NCBI RefSeq assembly: GCF_016056375.1
Contig: NZ_JAEDAE010000008.1
Span: 1 to 64,000 of the forward strand
DNA: 64,000 nucleotides
Direction of reading: 5' to 3'
DNA from: Hymenobacter negativus
Lineage (GTDB): Bacteria; Bacteroidota; Bacteroidia; Cytophagales; Hymenobacteraceae
A model generated the notes under the pieces. The model was not told the DNA's origin. It saw nothing but the letters and a program-made list of their open reading frames with translations, and ran no database searches. Position 1 is the stretch's first letter; every line of letters starts with the position of its first letter. Both the position numbers and the translations under genes were made by a program. Positions 36,155 through 44,727 of the stretch are shown here, piece after piece.

Positions 36155-37177
36155 CTATTTCTGCACGCGCACGGTGCAGGTAAGCACCGGAGCCGAACCC
36201 AGTACGAGGTCGGAAACGAGCAGCAGGCCGTAGCGGTCCGTAGTACCGTCGGTAATTTTGAAGGACAGCACCTGGCCTTTTTTCAGCGGGCCGGTATAGA
36301 AGGCGTTGGTGCCAAAGTCCTTATTGGTGGTATAGCCCGCCTGAAAATCAGCCGCCGCGGCTGCCATAAACTGGTCACTGTTCAGCGCGGTAGCGTGCAG
36401 GCCGGTAACGTGCCGCTTGGTCCAGATGGCGGGTAGTCGGCACACCGCCGTATCGATATTGGCGGGTGCCACCAGCCCAACGGTATTTCCCGTGCCGCCG
36501 GCCACGCAAATCAGGTCCACCAAGTCTTGGTTGGCCTCCACGGAGCGCTCCTGGTTCAGCACCGCGTACTTGGGCAACAGCAGGCCGTATTGCAGGTTGA
36601 GGAACACCCGGCTGCGGTCGCGCACGCCCCGGGCTACTACGGCCCGGCGCGGCACCGGCCGCATCACCGCGGTGAAGCTGTGCAATACCACCGCCGAATC
36701 GGCTTTGCGGGCCGTGAGGCGGTAGGCGCGGCTAGCCGAGGCTCCGGCTACGTCGGTGGCCGTGTACTGCCACAGCTCAGCGCCGGAGGTGGCCCGCGCC
36801 GCAAACTGATTGACAAACAGCGTTTCGCTGATGGCGTGGCCGTTGGCATTGCCGGCCCGGGGCTCAATCAGCGAATCGAGGTAGATGATTTCCTTCTTAT
36901 CCGGCGCGTTTTTGGCGGGGTCGTATGAAGACAGGGGCACCGGGTAGATGATGGGCGTAATACCAGGCTCGTAAGTGACCTTGATGGTCAGGCGCTTGAG
37001 CGCATTGTCGTTGCCCACGGCGTACACCCGAGTCGTGAGTGTATCGTTCGGCTGCACCGTTTTGTTGCTGGAAGTCAGCGCGGAAATACCAACAAAGTCG
37101 AGTTGAACCGGCCGGGCCGTTTTGGAGCAGGCGGCCAGCAGCACGGGCAGGCAAAGCAGCAGGAATCGAAAACGCAT
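36155..37177 (-). CDS. Exported lipoprotein, function unknown
   Basis: A 340-residue predicted lipoprotein (lipobox LLAAC, Cys 17). The first half looks like an Ig-type beta sandwich (NDTLTTRVYAVGNDNALKRL, TIKVTYEPGITPIIYPVPLS, AELWQYTATDVAGASASRAY). The second half (about 185-340) is beta/alpha with RVFLNLQYGLLLPKYAVL, VDLICVAGGTGNTVGLVAP and KKGQVLSFKITDGTTDRYGLLLVSDL. The overall plan resembles Bacteroidota lipoproteins with an Ig-like domain, but I cannot assign it. Its promoter box is only 4 nt from the ATG. Confidence 0.75.
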   Translation of the reverse strand: MRFRFLLLCLPVLLAACSKTARPVQLDFVGISALTSSNKTVQPNDTLTTRVYAVGNDNALKRLTIKVTYEPGITPIIYPVPLSSYDPAKNAPDKKEIIYLDSLIEPRAGNANGHAISETLFVNQFAARATSGAELWQYTATDVAGASASRAYRLTARKADSAVVLHSFTAVMRPVPRRAVVARGVRDRSRVFLNLQYGLLLPKYAVLNQERSVEANQDLVDLICVAGGTGNTVGLVAPANIDTAVCRLPAIWTKRHVTGLHATALNSDQFMAAAAADFQAGYTTNKDFGTNAFYTGPLKKGQVLSFKITDGTTDRYGLLLVSDLVLGSAPVLTCTVRVQK

Positions 37178-37181
37178 AATG

Positions 37182-37189
37182 CAAAGGTA
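37182..37189 (-). promoter_or_regulatory. -7 promoter element 4 nt before the lipoprotein ATG
   Basis: Reads TACCTTTG-CATT-ATG on the minus strand. Exact TAnnTTTG match; predicts a leaderless transcript. Confidence 0.6.
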
Positions 37190-37228
37190 ACGGGAGCCGG
37201 GCCCCGCAACCTTGCGGCCGGCTCCTAC

Positions 37229-37236
37229 TACCTTTA
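37229..37236 (+). promoter_or_regulatory. Possible -7 element for the DPP-IV gene
   Basis: TACCTTTA, one mismatch from consensus, 43 nt before the ATG at 37280. Confidence 0.4.
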
Positions 37237-37279
37237 ACGTTCCGTTGCCGACCTTATTTCGATTTTGTTTTTATCGCCT

Positions 37280-39514
37280 ATGCGCTTACGCTTTTTCGCG
37301 CTGGCGGCCCTGCTGGCCGCCAATGGTCCGGCCCTGGTGCCGGGCCTCGCTCCTACCCTCGCCCACGCTCAGCAGAAGCTGCCCCTCACCTTAGAAGACA
37401 TCTGGGCCAAGCCCACGTTCCGCTCGGCCTCGGTGCCGGGCTTCAACTGGATGAATGACGGCCGCTACTACTCGGCCCTGGAAAACGGCAGCTTGGTGCA
37501 GTACGAGGTGACCACCGGCAAAGCTGTGCAAACCTTGGTAGCGGCCGCCGAATTGCAGCTGGCCGGCGCACCGCTCAACGTGGACGGCTACTCCTTCAAC
37601 GCCAACGAGCAGAAAATCCTGTTTACCACGGGCACCGAGCCCATCTACCGCCGCAGCGCCCGCGCCAGCTACTACGTGTTCGACCGCGGCAGCAAGAAGC
37701 TGACGCCGCTGAGCGCCGGCGGCAAGCAGGGCTACGCCACCTTCTCACCCGATGGGCAGCGCGTGGCCTTCATCCGCGACAACAACGTATTCGTGACCGA
37801 CCTGGCCACGATGCAGGAAACCGCCGTGACGACCAACGGTGTAAAAAACAATATCATCAACGGCTCAGCCGACTGGGTGTACGAAGAGGAATTTGGCTTT
37901 GCGCAGGGCTTTTTCTGGTCGCCGGATAGCCGGCAGATTGCCTTCTATACCTTCGATGAAAGCCAGGTGCCCGAGTACGACATGCAGGAATGGGGCGGGC
38001 TTTATCCCAAGGAATACCGTTTCAAATATCCCAAGGCCGGCGAGAAAAACTCGGTGGTGAGCGTGAGCAGCTACGACGTGGCCAGCGGCAAAACCACCCG
38101 GATGGACCTGGGGCCGGTGGCCGACCAGTACATCCCGCGCCTGATGTGGACGCGCGTACCCAACACGGTGAGCATCCAGCGTCTGAACCGCTTGCAGAAC
38201 AAACTCGAAATCCTGCACGGCGACGTGACCACCGGCAAAACCAAAGTGGTGCTCACGGACACTAACCCTGCCTACGTCGAAATCAACGACGATTTGAACT
38301 ACCTCGAAGGCGGCAAGCAATTCCTGTTCACCAGCGAGAAGGACGGCTACCAGCACCTCTACCTGCACGACATGGACGGCAAGCCGGTGCGGCAGCTCAC
38401 GAAGGGCAACTGGGAAATCTCGGCCATCAACGGCTTCGACCCCCAAACCGGCTACGTGTACTACACCAGCACCGAAGGCTCGGCCCTGCAGCGCCACCTC
38501 TACCGCGTGAACCTGAGCGGCAAGGGCAAGCAGCGCATCAGCGAAGCCGGCCCGGGCACCGACGTGGTGAACATAAGCCCCGACACGAAGTACTTCCTGA
38601 ACGTGCACTCCTCGGCGGGTGTGCCCACGGTGAGCAGCCTGCGTGAGGGCAGCACCGGCAAGCTGGTGAAAACACTAGAAGACAACGCCAAGCTCAAGCA
38701 AACCCTGACGCAGTACGACCTCGGCAAGCTCGAATTCCTGACCTTCAAAACCAGCGAAGGTGTGGAGCTGAACGCCTGGATGATTAAGCCCAGCAACTTC
38801 GACCCCGCCAAGAAATATCCCGTGCTGATGCACGTGTACGGCGGCCCCAGCTTCGGCACCAGCAGCACCCAGACGGTGCTCGACAACACTGGCGGCGGCA
38901 CGGCCCTCACCAACTACCTCTGGCACCAGATGCTGGCCGAGAAGGGCTACATCGTGGTTTCGGTAGAAAACCGGGGCACCTCGGGCCGGGGCTCGGCCTT
39001 CCGCAAGGCAACGTACGCCAACCTGGGCAAGCTCGAAACCATCGACCAGGGCGAGGGCGCGAAGTACCTGGCCACGCTGCCTTACGTGGACAAATCGCGC
39101 ATCGGCATCTGGGGTTGGAGCTACGGCGGCTACATGACCTCGCTGGCCATGACCAAAAACGCCGACCTCTTCAAGATGGGCATCGCCGTGGCCCCGGTCA
39201 CGAACTGGCGCTACTACGACACCGTGTACACGGAGCGCTATCTGAAAACACCCCAGGAAAACCCCGGCGGCTACGACGACAACTCGCCCGTGCAGTTTGC
39301 CCAGAACCTGCGCGGCAAGTTCCTGCTGGTGCACGGCACCGGCGACGACAACGTGCACTTCCAGAACTCCATCGCCTTCGTAGATGCCCTCATCAAGGCC
39401 AATAAGGACTACCAGACGCTGTACTACCCTAACCGCAACCACGGCATCTCGGGCGGCAACACCCGCCTGCACCTTTATCGCCAGATGACGAATTTCGTGC
39501 TGCAGAACCTATAA
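37280..39514 (+). CDS. Dipeptidyl-peptidase IV, family S9
   Basis: An exported serine peptidase that removes X-Pro dipeptides from peptide N-termini; 744 residues. It has a signal peptide (to about residue 32, AHAQ), then an N-terminal beta-propeller (about 40-480) with the double-Glu substrate clamp in VYEEEFGFAQGFFWSPDS. The C-terminal alpha/beta-hydrolase follows: nucleophile in GWSYGGYMTS (Ser 614), acid in GTGDDNVHFQN (Asp 689/690) and His 721 in NRNHGISGG. In related organisms this enzyme works on peptides in the periplasm; it carries no T9SS sorting domain. The ATG at 37280 begins the signal peptide, so the TTG at 37265 is rejected. Confidence 0.95.
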   Translation: MRLRFFALAALLAANGPALVPGLAPTLAHAQQKLPLTLEDIWAKPTFRSASVPGFNWMNDGRYYSALENGSLVQYEVTTGKAVQTLVAAAELQLAGAPLNVDGYSFNANEQKILFTTGTEPIYRRSARASYYVFDRGSKKLTPLSAGGKQGYATFSPDGQRVAFIRDNNVFVTDLATMQETAVTTNGVKNNIINGSADWVYEEEFGFAQGFFWSPDSRQIAFYTFDESQVPEYDMQEWGGLYPKEYRFKYPKAGEKNSVVSVSSYDVASGKTTRMDLGPVADQYIPRLMWTRVPNTVSIQRLNRLQNKLEILHGDVTTGKTKVVLTDTNPAYVEINDDLNYLEGGKQFLFTSEKDGYQHLYLHDMDGKPVRQLTKGNWEISAINGFDPQTGYVYYTSTEGSALQRHLYRVNLSGKGKQRISEAGPGTDVVNISPDTKYFLNVHSSAGVPTVSSLREGSTGKLVKTLEDNAKLKQTLTQYDLGKLEFLTFKTSEGVELNAWMIKPSNFDPAKKYPVLMHVYGGPSFGTSSTQTVLDNTGGGTALTNYLWHQMLAEKGYIVVSVENRGTSGRGSAFRKATYANLGKLETIDQGEGAKYLATLPYVDKSRIGIWGWSYGGYMTSLAMTKNADLFKMGIAVAPVTNWRYYDTVYTERYLKTPQENPGGYDDNSPVQFAQNLRGKFLLVHGTGDDNVHFQNSIAFVDALIKANKDYQTLYYPNRNHGISGGNTRLHLYRQMTNFVLQNL

Positions 39515-39537
39515 TACCGGTTCTGCTCATCCTATCT

Positions 39538-39573
39538 AAAGGCCGACCTGAAATATCAGGTCGGCCTTTTTGT
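39538..39573 (+). terminator. Rho-independent terminator after the DPP-IV gene
   Basis: A perfect 14-bp stem AAAGGCCGACCTGA / TCAGGTCGGCCTTT, AATA loop, T run. Confidence 0.9.
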
Positions 39574-39798
39574 ATTCATTCAGACATAATAAATGGGAAA
39601 TATTTGCATTTTTTAATGATTTTATTTAAGACCATAAATTCCCAGGCCCACACCACTGCACTGACTGGCAAGCACATAAAATCAAATAATTGAATAATCA
39701 TTCGTATGCCATTGCTATAGTAACAAATCAAATAATTTATTTTATATAAATCTTCTAATACGGTACAATTAAGACAATTTTTTAATAAAAAATTGACA

Positions 39799-39806
39799 TA
39801 TTTTTG
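39799..39806 (+). promoter_or_regulatory. -7 promoter element for the second T9SS cargo gene
   Basis: TATTTTTG, an exact TAnnTTTG match, 66 nt before the ATG at 39873, at the edge of the AT-rich island. Confidence 0.5.
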
Positions 39807-39872
39807 AACCTTCTAAAACACGGGGCCTATTGATTGAGGCCTCACACTCCTAACCTCTCAACTTTTACTGCT

Positions 39873-40955
39873 ATGCGACACTATTACGTCAACACCCTTT
39901 TACTAATCGGAATTGCCGTGAGCACGGTCACCTCTGTGTTCGCTCAAACGCCGGTTGTCCCATCTGTTTCGGCTGTTGCAAAAGACCTGACTGCAGTCAT
40001 TACTCCGGCCCAGCCTGTGGCAGTAGTAAACGCTCAACAACTCAATAATGGCAGTTCGGTCACTTGCGGCGCACCATCCTATCAGATACTGAAAGATGGG
40101 CCCGTTGCCGGCTCGGTTTACGGTGCCGCCTATGAGTATTATACGCTCTCCATGACGGCCCCTGCTGGCACGACGTTTACTTCCATCGATTTTGCCAGCT
40201 ACGGACTGCCAATCCCTGGGCTCGATGAGAATTTTGGGCTACCGACTACTGGCTATGCCCTTGGTTCCTGCGATGCTGCTAACAGTGTGGACGTTGTAGG
40301 CTCGTACCTGCTTGGCCAAAATAGCGCTGCCATTCCGGCTGTAAATGCTACTTTCGGCATCGACCCTTGTGGCGTAGCCAAACGGCTTTACGCAAAAGCT
40401 TCGTACATTAATGGTACGCCTGCAAGCTCACTTGCCTTCACCGCGGCGGGTACTTACCCCGTAGTGCTCGTCGTGCAGGATGGCTGTGGCACGAGCATCG
40501 CCCGGGCTACAGTGACCGTAATAGATGCCCGGTGCGGCAACAAAAACAACAAGGTTAACCTGTGCCACAACGGCCAGCAAATTTGCATAGGAGAAGTGGA
40601 TGTGCCTTCTCACCTGGCTCATGGAGACAGCTACGGAGAATGCCGCACAAACTTCTCACCTGCCGCGGCTAAGGTTGCGGCTTCTGCCGCCGACATGGTG
40701 GTGCAGGCTTTGCCTAACCCCACCACCGATGGCCAGTTTCAGGTGCACGTGCAGGCAGCCTCGACCGGCCCAGTACAGGTAAACTTATTTGATATGCAGG
40801 GCCACCTCGTCAGTCAGCTCTACAATGGCCGCATGGAACTTGGTGAGCAGCGCGACTTCGCCATTGACCGCCCCGATATGGTGAAAGGCCTCTACCTGGT
40901 GCGCGTAGAGAATGGCACCCAAGCTCGTTCGCTTCGGATTGAGGTGCAGAAGTAA
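39873..40955 (+). CDS. Secreted T9SS cargo protein, function unknown
   Basis: A 360-residue extracellular protein. The signal peptide ends near VFAQ (residue 22). The body has beta-rich stretches (YEYYTLSMTAPAGTTFTSID, FASYGLPIPGLDENFGLPTT) and an Ig/PKD-like segment (LAFTAAGTYPVVLVVQDGCG). A Cys/His-containing segment (VNLCHNGQQICIGEVDVPSH, LAHGDSYGEC) resembles the short CHNG-type domain seen near the end of other Bacteroidota secreted proteins. The last 75 residues (LPNPTTDGQFQVHV ... GLYLVRVENG ... RIEVQK) are a type A sorting domain. The frame is open 13 codons further upstream, but the signal peptide fixes the ATG at 39873. Confidence 0.87.
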   Translation: MRHYYVNTLLLIGIAVSTVTSVFAQTPVVPSVSAVAKDLTAVITPAQPVAVVNAQQLNNGSSVTCGAPSYQILKDGPVAGSVYGAAYEYYTLSMTAPAGTTFTSIDFASYGLPIPGLDENFGLPTTGYALGSCDAANSVDVVGSYLLGQNSAAIPAVNATFGIDPCGVAKRLYAKASYINGTPASSLAFTAAGTYPVVLVVQDGCGTSIARATVTVIDARCGNKNNKVNLCHNGQQICIGEVDVPSHLAHGDSYGECRTNFSPAAAKVAASAADMVVQALPNPTTDGQFQVHVQAASTGPVQVNLFDMQGHLVSQLYNGRMELGEQRDFAIDRPDMVKGLYLVRVENGTQARSLRIEVQK

Positions 40956-40979
40956 GACCGCCCCGAACATAACATCACG

Positions 40980-41022
40980 CCAAAAGAAAAGCCCTGGCTT
41001 ATGAGCCAGGGCTTTTCTTTTG
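40980..41022. terminator. Bidirectional terminator
   Basis: A 20-bp stem from CCAAAAGAAAAGCCCTGGCT to its complement with a very short loop, between the T9SS cargo gene and prmC, which converge. Confidence 0.9.
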
Positions 41023-41060
41023 GCCATCTGACAAGAAGGGTCTCGGAATTATTCCCAACC

Positions 41061-41918
41061 TTACCGCCGGATGCCGCGCACTACCCGCGCCTTGCCGAAC
41101 ATATCGGGCAGCACGCGCACGTCCTCAAAGTCCTCCGGCGTGAGTAAGGAAGCCGTTTCAGCCCCCAGGGCTTCATTGATTTCCAGGTAAATGCTTCCGC
41201 CGGCGCGTAGCAGTACCCGCCCCACTTCGGCCAGCCGGCGGTAGAATAGCAGCGGGTCCGCATCGGGCACGAACAGCGCGGTGCCGGGCTCCCAGGCCAG
41301 CACGTTGTCACGCATTCCGGGCCGCTCGCTTTCGCGCACGTAGGGCGGGTTGCTCACCAGCACATCCAGCGAGCCGGAGGCAATTCCCTGGGGTAAGCTA
41401 GTCAGAATATCAAGCTGCTCGAATGTCACCTGCGGCGCATAGCGGGCCGCATTGCGCTGGGCCACGCTCAGCGCTTCGGCCGAAATATCTACGGCCAGCA
41501 CCTCGGCAGCGGGCAGCAGGCGGGCCAGCGCCAGCGCCAGGCAGCCCGAGCCCGTGCCCACGTCGAGCACGCGCAAGCCCACCCGGCTGGCCTGCTCCTG
41601 CTTGATGAGATACACCAACTCTTCGGTTTCGGGGCGCGGAATGAGGGTGGCGGGCGTCACTTCCAGCTCCATTTCGGCAAAGTGGGCAGTGCCTAGCACG
41701 TACTGCACCGGCTCGTGGGCCAGCAGGCGCGCCAATAGCAGCTCCAGCGCCGCTTCTGCGCCTTCAGCAACAGGCTTTTGGGCGTCCATCATGCGCTTTA
41801 GGGCATCCATTTGCAACAGGTGCTCCGCCACCAGAGCCGCGATGGCCTGCGCTTCGGGCTGGGCATAGATGGCTTGTAGCGCCGTGGTAATTGAGTCGGT
41901 GAATTGGCGAACGTTCAT
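41061..41918 (-). CDS. prmC: Peptide chain release factor N5-glutamine methyltransferase
   Basis: PrmC methylates the Gln of the GGQ motif in release factors, using S-adenosylmethionine. The 285-residue product has the helical N-terminal domain (HEPVQYVLGTAHFAEMELEV), then TLIPRPETEELV, the SAM loop VLDVGTGSGCLALALA, and the catalytic NPPY in VSNPPYVRESERPGM. The start MNVRQFTDSI is fixed by the promoter box 5 nt upstream; the frame is open further but would run into ribD. It is divergent from ribD with 55 bp between the two ATGs. Confidence 0.94.
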   Translation of the reverse strand: MNVRQFTDSITTALQAIYAQPEAQAIAALVAEHLLQMDALKRMMDAQKPVAEGAEAALELLLARLLAHEPVQYVLGTAHFAEMELEVTPATLIPRPETEELVYLIKQEQASRVGLRVLDVGTGSGCLALALARLLPAAEVLAVDISAEALSVAQRNAARYAPQVTFEQLDILTSLPQGIASGSLDVLVSNPPYVRESERPGMRDNVLAWEPGTALFVPDADPLLFYRRLAEVGRVLLRAGGSIYLEINEALGAETASLLTPEDFEDVRVLPDMFGKARVVRGIRR

Positions 41919-41923
41919 TGCGG

Positions 41924-41931
41924 CAAAGGTA
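41924..41931 (-). promoter_or_regulatory. -7 promoter element 5 nt before the prmC ATG
   Basis: Reads TACCTTTG-CCGCA-ATG on the minus strand. An exact consensus match that predicts a leaderless mRNA. Confidence 0.6.
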
Positions 41932-41960
41932 GCGCCGCGCCCCAGCGGCGGCCCGGCGCT

Positions 41961-41968
41961 TACCTTCG
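41961..41968 (+). promoter_or_regulatory. -7 promoter element 5 nt before the ribD ATG
   Basis: Reads TACCTTCG-CGCCC-ATG. One mismatch from TAnnTTTG; with the prmC box it gives two back-to-back promoters in a 55-bp spacer. Confidence 0.55.
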
Positions 41969-41973
41969 CGCCC

Positions 41974-43008
41974 ATGGAAAACGATGATGCCCTGTTCATG
42001 CGCCGCGCCCTCGATTTGGCACTGCTTGGCACCGGCCACGCCCGGCCCAATCCCCTGGTCGGCTGCGTGGTCACGCACGAAGGCCGCATCATCGGCGAAG
42101 GCTGGCACCAGCAATACGGTGGCCCCCATGCCGAAGTAAACGCTCTGGCCGCCGTAGAAGACCAGGAAATGTTGAAGAAAAGCCGCGTCTACGTGACGCT
42201 GGAGCCCTGCGCCCACCACGGCAAAACCCCGCCCTGTGCCGATTTGCTTATCGCCAAAGGCGTGCCCGAGGTGGTGATTTGCAACGAGGACCCCTTTCCA
42301 CTGGTAGCGGGCCGCGGCATCGAGAAGCTGCGTGCCGCCGGCGTGCACGTCGAAACCGGCCTGCTGGGCGAGGAAGGCCGCTGGCTGAACCGGCGTTTTT
42401 TCACTTTTCACGAGAAAAAACGCCCTTATCTGGTGCTGAAATGGGCCGAAACGGCCGATGGTTTTCTGGCCGGCCGCTACTTTCAGCCGGTGCAAATCAG
42501 CTGCCCGCAGGCGGGGCTGCTCACGCACAAGTGGCGCACCGAGGAGCAGGGCATCTTGGTGGGCACGCGCACGGCCCTGCACGACAACCCTCGCCTGAGC
42601 GCCCGCGACTGGCCCGGTGCCCAGCCCACCCGCCTTGTCATCGACAAAAACCTGAGCCTGCCGCCCACCCATCATTTGCTCGACGGCTCGCAGCCCACCC
42701 TTATATACACCTACCGCCAGCCCTACCACAAGGCCAACCTCGACCTCGTGCACCTGTCCGAGGCCGACGACCTCATGCCCCAGGTGATGGCCGACCTCTA
42801 CGAGCGCCAAATCCAATCGGTGCTGGTGGAAGGTGGCCCCACGGTGCTCAACGCGCTGATAAACGCCGGCATATGGGACGAAATTCGGGTCTTTCGCTCG
42901 CCCATGAAGCTGGGCCAGGGCATTGCCGCCCCACGCCTGGGCCACGGCGGCCTGCGCAGCGTCGAAAACGTTGGGACCGATGAGCTGTTCTGGTACGTGA
43001 ACCAGTAA
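41974..43008 (+). CDS. ribD: Bifunctional riboflavin biosynthesis deaminase/reductase
   Basis: RibD carries out the second and third steps of riboflavin synthesis: deamination of the pyrimidine and reduction of its ribosyl side chain. The 344-residue product has the zinc deaminase domain (1-145; HAEVNAL and PCAHHGKTPPCADLL hold the zinc ligands). The NADPH reductase domain follows (150-344; LKWAETADGFLAG, VLVEGGPTVLNALINAGIWDE). Other riboflavin genes are not nearby. The start is the ATG just after the promoter box; it also matches the family start (MENDDALFMRRALDLA). Confidence 0.95.
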   Translation: MENDDALFMRRALDLALLGTGHARPNPLVGCVVTHEGRIIGEGWHQQYGGPHAEVNALAAVEDQEMLKKSRVYVTLEPCAHHGKTPPCADLLIAKGVPEVVICNEDPFPLVAGRGIEKLRAAGVHVETGLLGEEGRWLNRRFFTFHEKKRPYLVLKWAETADGFLAGRYFQPVQISCPQAGLLTHKWRTEEQGILVGTRTALHDNPRLSARDWPGAQPTRLVIDKNLSLPPTHHLLDGSQPTLIYTYRQPYHKANLDLVHLSEADDLMPQVMADLYERQIQSVLVEGGPTVLNALINAGIWDEIRVFRSPMKLGQGIAAPRLGHGGLRSVENVGTDELFWYVNQ

Positions 43009-43027
43009 GTTTTTCTATTTCACGCCG

Positions 43028-43127
43028 GTCATCCTTAGCTTGCGAAGGACCATATTACCGCTGCATGGTTAGCAGCAAATTCAAAAGTGAGAACGTGATA
43101 AAGTCCTTCGCTGCGCTCAGGGTGACC
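43028..43127. repeat. Imperfect inverted repeat, GTCATCCTGAGC family
   Basis: Left part starts GGTCATCCTTAGCTTGCGAA; right part (about 43091-43127) is an imperfect complement carrying AAGTCCTTCGCTGCGCTCAG. It is a decayed copy of the 2749 family, between ribD and the sulfoxide reductase gene. Confidence 0.75.
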
Positions 43128-43160
43128 GGACTCTGCAAGCAATTAATAACTGAAAATACC

Positions 43161-43643
43161 ATGGCCGAAACCCTCGCCCTCGACACCACGCTCACCAAAG
43201 CCGAGCAATACCGGCAGCTGCTGCCCCAAATCGAAGCCCTCACCACCGGCGAGCCCGACCTCACCGCCAACCTGGCCAACACGGCTGCCGCACTACGCCA
43301 GGCATTCGGCTTTTTCTGGGTCGGCTTCTACCTGGTGAAAGGCGATGAGCTGGTTCTTGGCCCGTTCCAGGGCCCGATTGCTTGCACGCGCATTCGCCAT
43401 AGCAAGGGCGTGTGCGGGGCCAGCTGGGCACAAGCCACAACCATCCTCGTACCCGACGTGGAGGCCTTCCCCGGCCACATCGCCTGCAGCTCCGATTCGA
43501 AATCAGAAATCGTGGTGCCCATCCTCAAAAACGGCCAAGTCGTGGCCGTGCTCGATGTAGACAGCGACCAGCTCAACGACTTCGACCACGACGACCAGGC
43601 GGCACTGGAGCAGCTGATGACGCTGGCCGCACAATGGTTCTGA
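43161..43643 (+). CDS. Free methionine-(R)-sulfoxide reductase, GAF domain
   Basis: A 160-residue single GAF-domain enzyme that repairs free methionine-R-sulfoxide. Features: FFWVGFYLVKGDELVLGPFQG and the three redox cysteines of the family in IACTRIRHSKG, GVCGASW and HIACSSDSKSEIVVP, then VLDVDSDQLNDFDHDDQ. The ATG at 43161 starts MAETLALDTT; the open frame before it comes from the repeat at 43028-43127 and is rejected. An inverted repeat begins directly after its TGA. Confidence 0.92.
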   Translation: MAETLALDTTLTKAEQYRQLLPQIEALTTGEPDLTANLANTAAALRQAFGFFWVGFYLVKGDELVLGPFQGPIACTRIRHSKGVCGASWAQATTILVPDVEAFPGHIACSSDSKSEIVVPILKNGQVVAVLDVDSDQLNDFDHDDQAALEQLMTLAAQWF

Positions 43644-43805
43644 ACCACGGATTCATCCGGATTTTTCGGATTGCACGGATTTCGTAGACGAACCAACTAA
43701 ACAACAAAAAGGCCACCGCGAGGTGGCCTTTTTTACTTAAAGCGTTTGCCGTAAGTGACGTTCACAAAATCCGTGCAATCCGAAAAATCCGGATGAATCC
43801 GTGGT
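43644..43805. repeat. Perfect 39-bp inverted repeat spanning two stop codons
   Basis: Arms 43644-43682 and 43767-43805 are exact complements (ACCACGGATTCATCC ..., then TTGCACGGATTT). The left arm begins at the base after the reductase TGA; the right arm ends on the first base of the psd stop codon (read on the plus strand). A terminator hairpin sits in the loop. Confidence 0.92.
43706..43734. terminator. Bidirectional terminator inside the repeat loop
   Basis: AAAAAGGCCACC / GGTGGCCTTTTT stem with a 4-nt loop; serves the reductase gene and psd, which converge. Confidence 0.85.
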
Positions 43806-44467
43806 CAGACCTTCAGCTGGCAAATTACCGTTTCGCCACCTTTCACCTTCTGGCCCAGCTCCACTTTCACTTCGGTGTCAACTGGCACGAATACATCGAC
43901 GCGCGAGCCGAACTTAATGAAGCCAAACTCCTCGCCCTGGCTCACTTCGTCGCCCTCGTTCACGTACCACACAATGCGGCGGGCCATGGCCCCGGCAATC
44001 TGCCGGAAAAGCACCAGCGGGCCGGCATCGGACTCCACCACCACGGTGGTGCGCTCGTTCTGGGTGCTGCTTTTGGGGTGCCAGGCCACCAGGTAGTTAC
44101 CGGGATGGTACTTAAAGTACTTCACCAGGCCCGAAATGGGGTTGCGCGTAACGTGCACGTTGATGGGCGACATGAAGATGCTGATTTGCTTGCGCTCATC
44201 TTCAAAATATTCAGGCTCGAATACGTTTTCAATCACCACCACCTTGCCATCGGCCGGAGCCAGCAGCAGGTCTTCGTGGGTAAACAGGTGCCGGAACGGG
44301 CTCCGGAAAAACTGAAGAATCAGCAGAAAGATGATGACCGTGGCCCCGGCAAAGAGCCGGTTCACCAAATCCTGGCCCCGATTGAACTGAAACATGAGCA
44401 AATTGAGCGCCAGCAAAATCAGCAGCGTAACGAACAGAATGCGTCGTCCTTCTTTGTGAATCTTCAT
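43805..44467 (-). CDS. psd: Phosphatidylserine decarboxylase family protein
   Basis: It makes phosphatidylethanolamine from phosphatidylserine. The 220-residue product is the short, archaeal/Bacteroidota-type proenzyme. It has two N-terminal hydrophobic helices (about 10-30 and 38-53), LLLAPADGKVVVIENV, SIFMSPINVHVTRNPISG, GNYLVAWHPKSSTQNERTTV, and the self-cleavage site FGSR in GFIKFGSRVDVFVP. Cleavage at Gly-Ser yields the pyruvoyl group. The gene for phosphatidylserine synthase is not in the window; cdsA lies 2 kb away on the same strand. Confidence 0.92.
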   Translation of the reverse strand: MKIHKEGRRILFVTLLILLALNLLMFQFNRGQDLVNRLFAGATVIIFLLILQFFRSPFRHLFTHEDLLLAPADGKVVVIENVFEPEYFEDERKQISIFMSPINVHVTRNPISGLVKYFKYHPGNYLVAWHPKSSTQNERTTVVVESDAGPLVLFRQIAGAMARRIVWYVNEGDEVSQGEEFGFIKFGSRVDVFVPVDTEVKVELGQKVKGGETVICQLKV

Positions 44468-44629
44468 ATAGCACGGCTTGAAACGAACGCCCCGGCGTGG
44501 CTTGCGCCGTCCTTCGGTTCAGGAATTCGGTTTCAGATGAAAAAGCTACTCAGCCGCGCAGAACCGGGCCGACTGATGAGGTAAACGGTGTAAACGGAAT
44601 ATCCGGGCAAAGGTCGGTACAGAAATCAG

Positions 44630-44659
44630 AAAGGCACGAACCGAGCGGCCCGTGCCTTT
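44630..44659. other. Hairpin in the psd-gdhA spacer
   Basis: AAAGGCACG with CGTGCCTTT around a 12-nt loop, downstream of gdhA and upstream of psd. The 260-nt spacer otherwise holds only the gdhA terminator and a weak -7-like box for psd near 44608 (GACCTTTG on the minus strand). Confidence 0.5.
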
Positions 44660-44675
44660 CCAGCAAGCAAGTACG

Positions 44676-44704
44676 GAAGAACGCCGAATAAATCTGCGTT
44701 CTTC
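44676..44704 (-). terminator. Terminator-like hairpin after gdhA
   Basis: GAAGAACGC / GCGTTCTTC stem with an 11-nt AT-rich loop, 24 nt past the gdhA stop. Confidence 0.5.
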
Positions 44705-44727
44705 GCAAAATCTAGCTAACTATTTGA

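Larger units (their letters stand above)
39515..39872. other. Spacer with an AT-rich island before the second T9SS cargo gene
   Basis: After a terminator at 39538 the DNA from about 39575 to 39830 is strongly AT-rich in an otherwise GC-rich window, with many A/T runs. It ends in a consensus promoter box (39799-39806). No reading frame of note is present. Confidence 0.6.

Noticed and set aside
42017-42034. TTGGCACTGCTTGGC as a second sigma-54 promoter
   Set aside because: The spacing between the two elements is wrong, and it lies inside ribD.
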